Below are positions 63,438 through 64,000 of a DNA stretch of 64,000 nt, in pieces (the first letter of the stretch is position 1; every line of letters begins with the position of its first letter). Source of the DNA: Mycobacterium sp. IS-1496 (GTDB lineage: Bacteria > Actinomycetota > Actinomycetes > Mycobacteriales > Mycobacteriaceae); contig NZ_LQIU01000001.1 in the NCBI RefSeq assembly GCF_001499995.1, forward strand, positions 352,422-416,421, given 5' to 3'. A program made the position numbers and the translations under genes. The notes beneath the pieces are model-generated. The model was given only the letters and a program-made list of their open reading frames with translations. It did not search any database and was not told the origin of the DNA.

Positions 63438-64000
63438 TCAGGCCGCCCGGTCCTGTGGGGGTGCGGGGCCGCCGGGTTCGCCGGTGTTGTCGGCGGGCTG
63501 GGTCGGTGAGCTCGGGTCGACGTGTCCGATGTCGTGGACCTCGGTCACGGATGTGGTGGCTTGCTTCGGGTACTGGTCATCGGCGGGCAGTGTGATGGCT
63601 TCCGCCGCGCGGACGGGCTCGTGGATTTCGTCGGCGGCCGGTGTGGTGGTCTCCGCGTGGCCGGTTCTATCGGCATCGTCGGCCGTCTCTGGGTCTGGCG
63701 CTGTGTCGTCGATGTCGTTGGCGTCAGCCGGGTCCGCCGCTCTGACGGGCTCACCGGGCACGTCGGTGTCGTCGGGTGGGGTGAGGAGGCGTTCGGGTCG
63801 GTGGTGGTGGTTGAGCCGGGCCTGGCCGGTGTCGAGGTGTGGTGGGGGAATCCATTCGACGTCGTGTTGGTCGTTGATGCGGGTGGTCCAGCCGTTGTCG
63901 TTGGTGTCGACGTTGCGGTTGTGCGGCCCGCACGCGAGCCCGAGTTCATCGACGTTGGTGTTGCCGCCGTCGGTCCAGTCGGCGACCACGTGATGCACTT
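63438..64000 (-). CDS. DUF222/HNH endonuclease (13E12 repeat) protein, 5' end outside window
   Basis: The visible 186 or so residues start with the HNH segment VHHVVADWTDGGNTNVDEL and ACGPHNRNV, followed by WTTRINDQHDVEWIPPPHLD, the usual end of the mycobacterial 13E12 family. A long acidic Pro/Asp/Thr-rich tail (about 120 residues) follows. The frame is open to the window edge, and the N-terminal DUF222 domain must lie beyond 64000. These multi-copy genes often flank rearranged regions. Confidence 0.82.
   Translation of the reverse strand, partial: VHHVVADWTDGGNTNVDELGLACGPHNRNVDTNDNGWTTRINDQHDVEWIPPPHLDTGQARLNHHHRPERLLTPPDDTDVPGEPVRAADPADANDIDDTAPDPETADDADRTGHAETTTPAADEIHEPVRAAEAITLPADDQYPKQATTSVTEVHDIGHVDPSSPTQPADNTGEPGGPAPPQDRAA

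Noticed and set aside
1..64000. tRNA, rRNA, CRISPR arrays, integrase or transposase genes
   Set aside because: None could be recognised on either strand.

Overview
The window reads as chromosomal DNA of a rapidly growing mycobacterium (Mycolicibacterium type). It is GC-rich and densely coded, with many GTG and TTG starts, 1-4 base stop/start overlaps and leaderless ATG/GTG genes. From nadE to hemW the gene order runs, by recalled synteny, through homologues of M. tuberculosis Rv2438c to about Rv2388c. No rRNA, tRNA, CRISPR array, prophage or complete insertion sequence was recognised.

Layout. 1-16.5 kb holds a truncated Sir2 deacetylase, an isochorismatase-fold hydrolase, nadE, a WS/DGAT acyltransferase, an enoyl-CoA hydratase, rbsK, proA, a MoxR/VWA pair, and a tight operon nadD-rsfS-gpgP-octT-degV that joins NAD synthesis, ribosome silencing and methylglucose lipopolysaccharide synthesis. 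An arsR-SRPBCC-MDMPI operon and a diaminopentanoate-dehydrogenase-like gene follow. 16.5-25 kb holds comEA-comEC-holA, rpsT, the ATP-grasp/alpha-E/transglutaminase trio, an RNase Z-like gene and a CBS protein behind a perfect CRP site. 25-32 kb is an accessory sulfur region: a MetNIQ-type importer, one NtaA/DmoA-type monooxygenase and two divergent SfnG/SsuD-type monooxygenases. 32-38 kb holds small membrane and zinc-ribbon proteins, a PemK-like protein, lepA, two sensor-domain lipoproteins and a 2OG-Fe(II) oxygenase. 38-45 kb holds a LysR regulator, an SfnB/DszC-like flavoprotein, a MetE-fold protein, the methanethiol methyltransferase MddA, a lone ANTAR protein and GH15 trehalase. 45-55 kb is assimilatory sulfur metabolism: the subI-cysTWA importer and the sirA-cysH-sirohydrochlorin chelatase operon, separated by two CNNM-type membrane proteins. 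55-64 kb holds an aldehyde dehydrogenase, hemW, a 1704-residue iterative type I polyketide synthase and pieces of DUF222/HNH (13E12) genes.

How it fits together. Inorganic sulfate is imported (SubI-CysTWA), reduced (CysH, SirA) and supported by siroheme formation (SirB-like chelatase). Each of the two cys operons is preceded by a short, apparently leaderless ORF ending in a Cys-Cys-Cys tract, the hallmark of the cysteine-responsive attenuators described in mycobacteria. The monooxygenases, the SfnB-like enzyme, the MetE-fold protein and MddA suggest that organosulfur scavenging and methylated-sulfur turnover are layered around this core.

The most interesting element is the polyketide synthase beside hemW. 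Its KS-AT-DH/TH-KR-ACP order, size and motifs match 6-methylsalicylate synthases. A 15/19 match to the IdeR iron box overlaps codons 5-11. In M. tuberculosis the salicylate synthase gene mbtI lies close to hemW. The inference is an iron-regulated 6-methylsalicylate supply for a 6-methylsalicyl-capped mycobactin.
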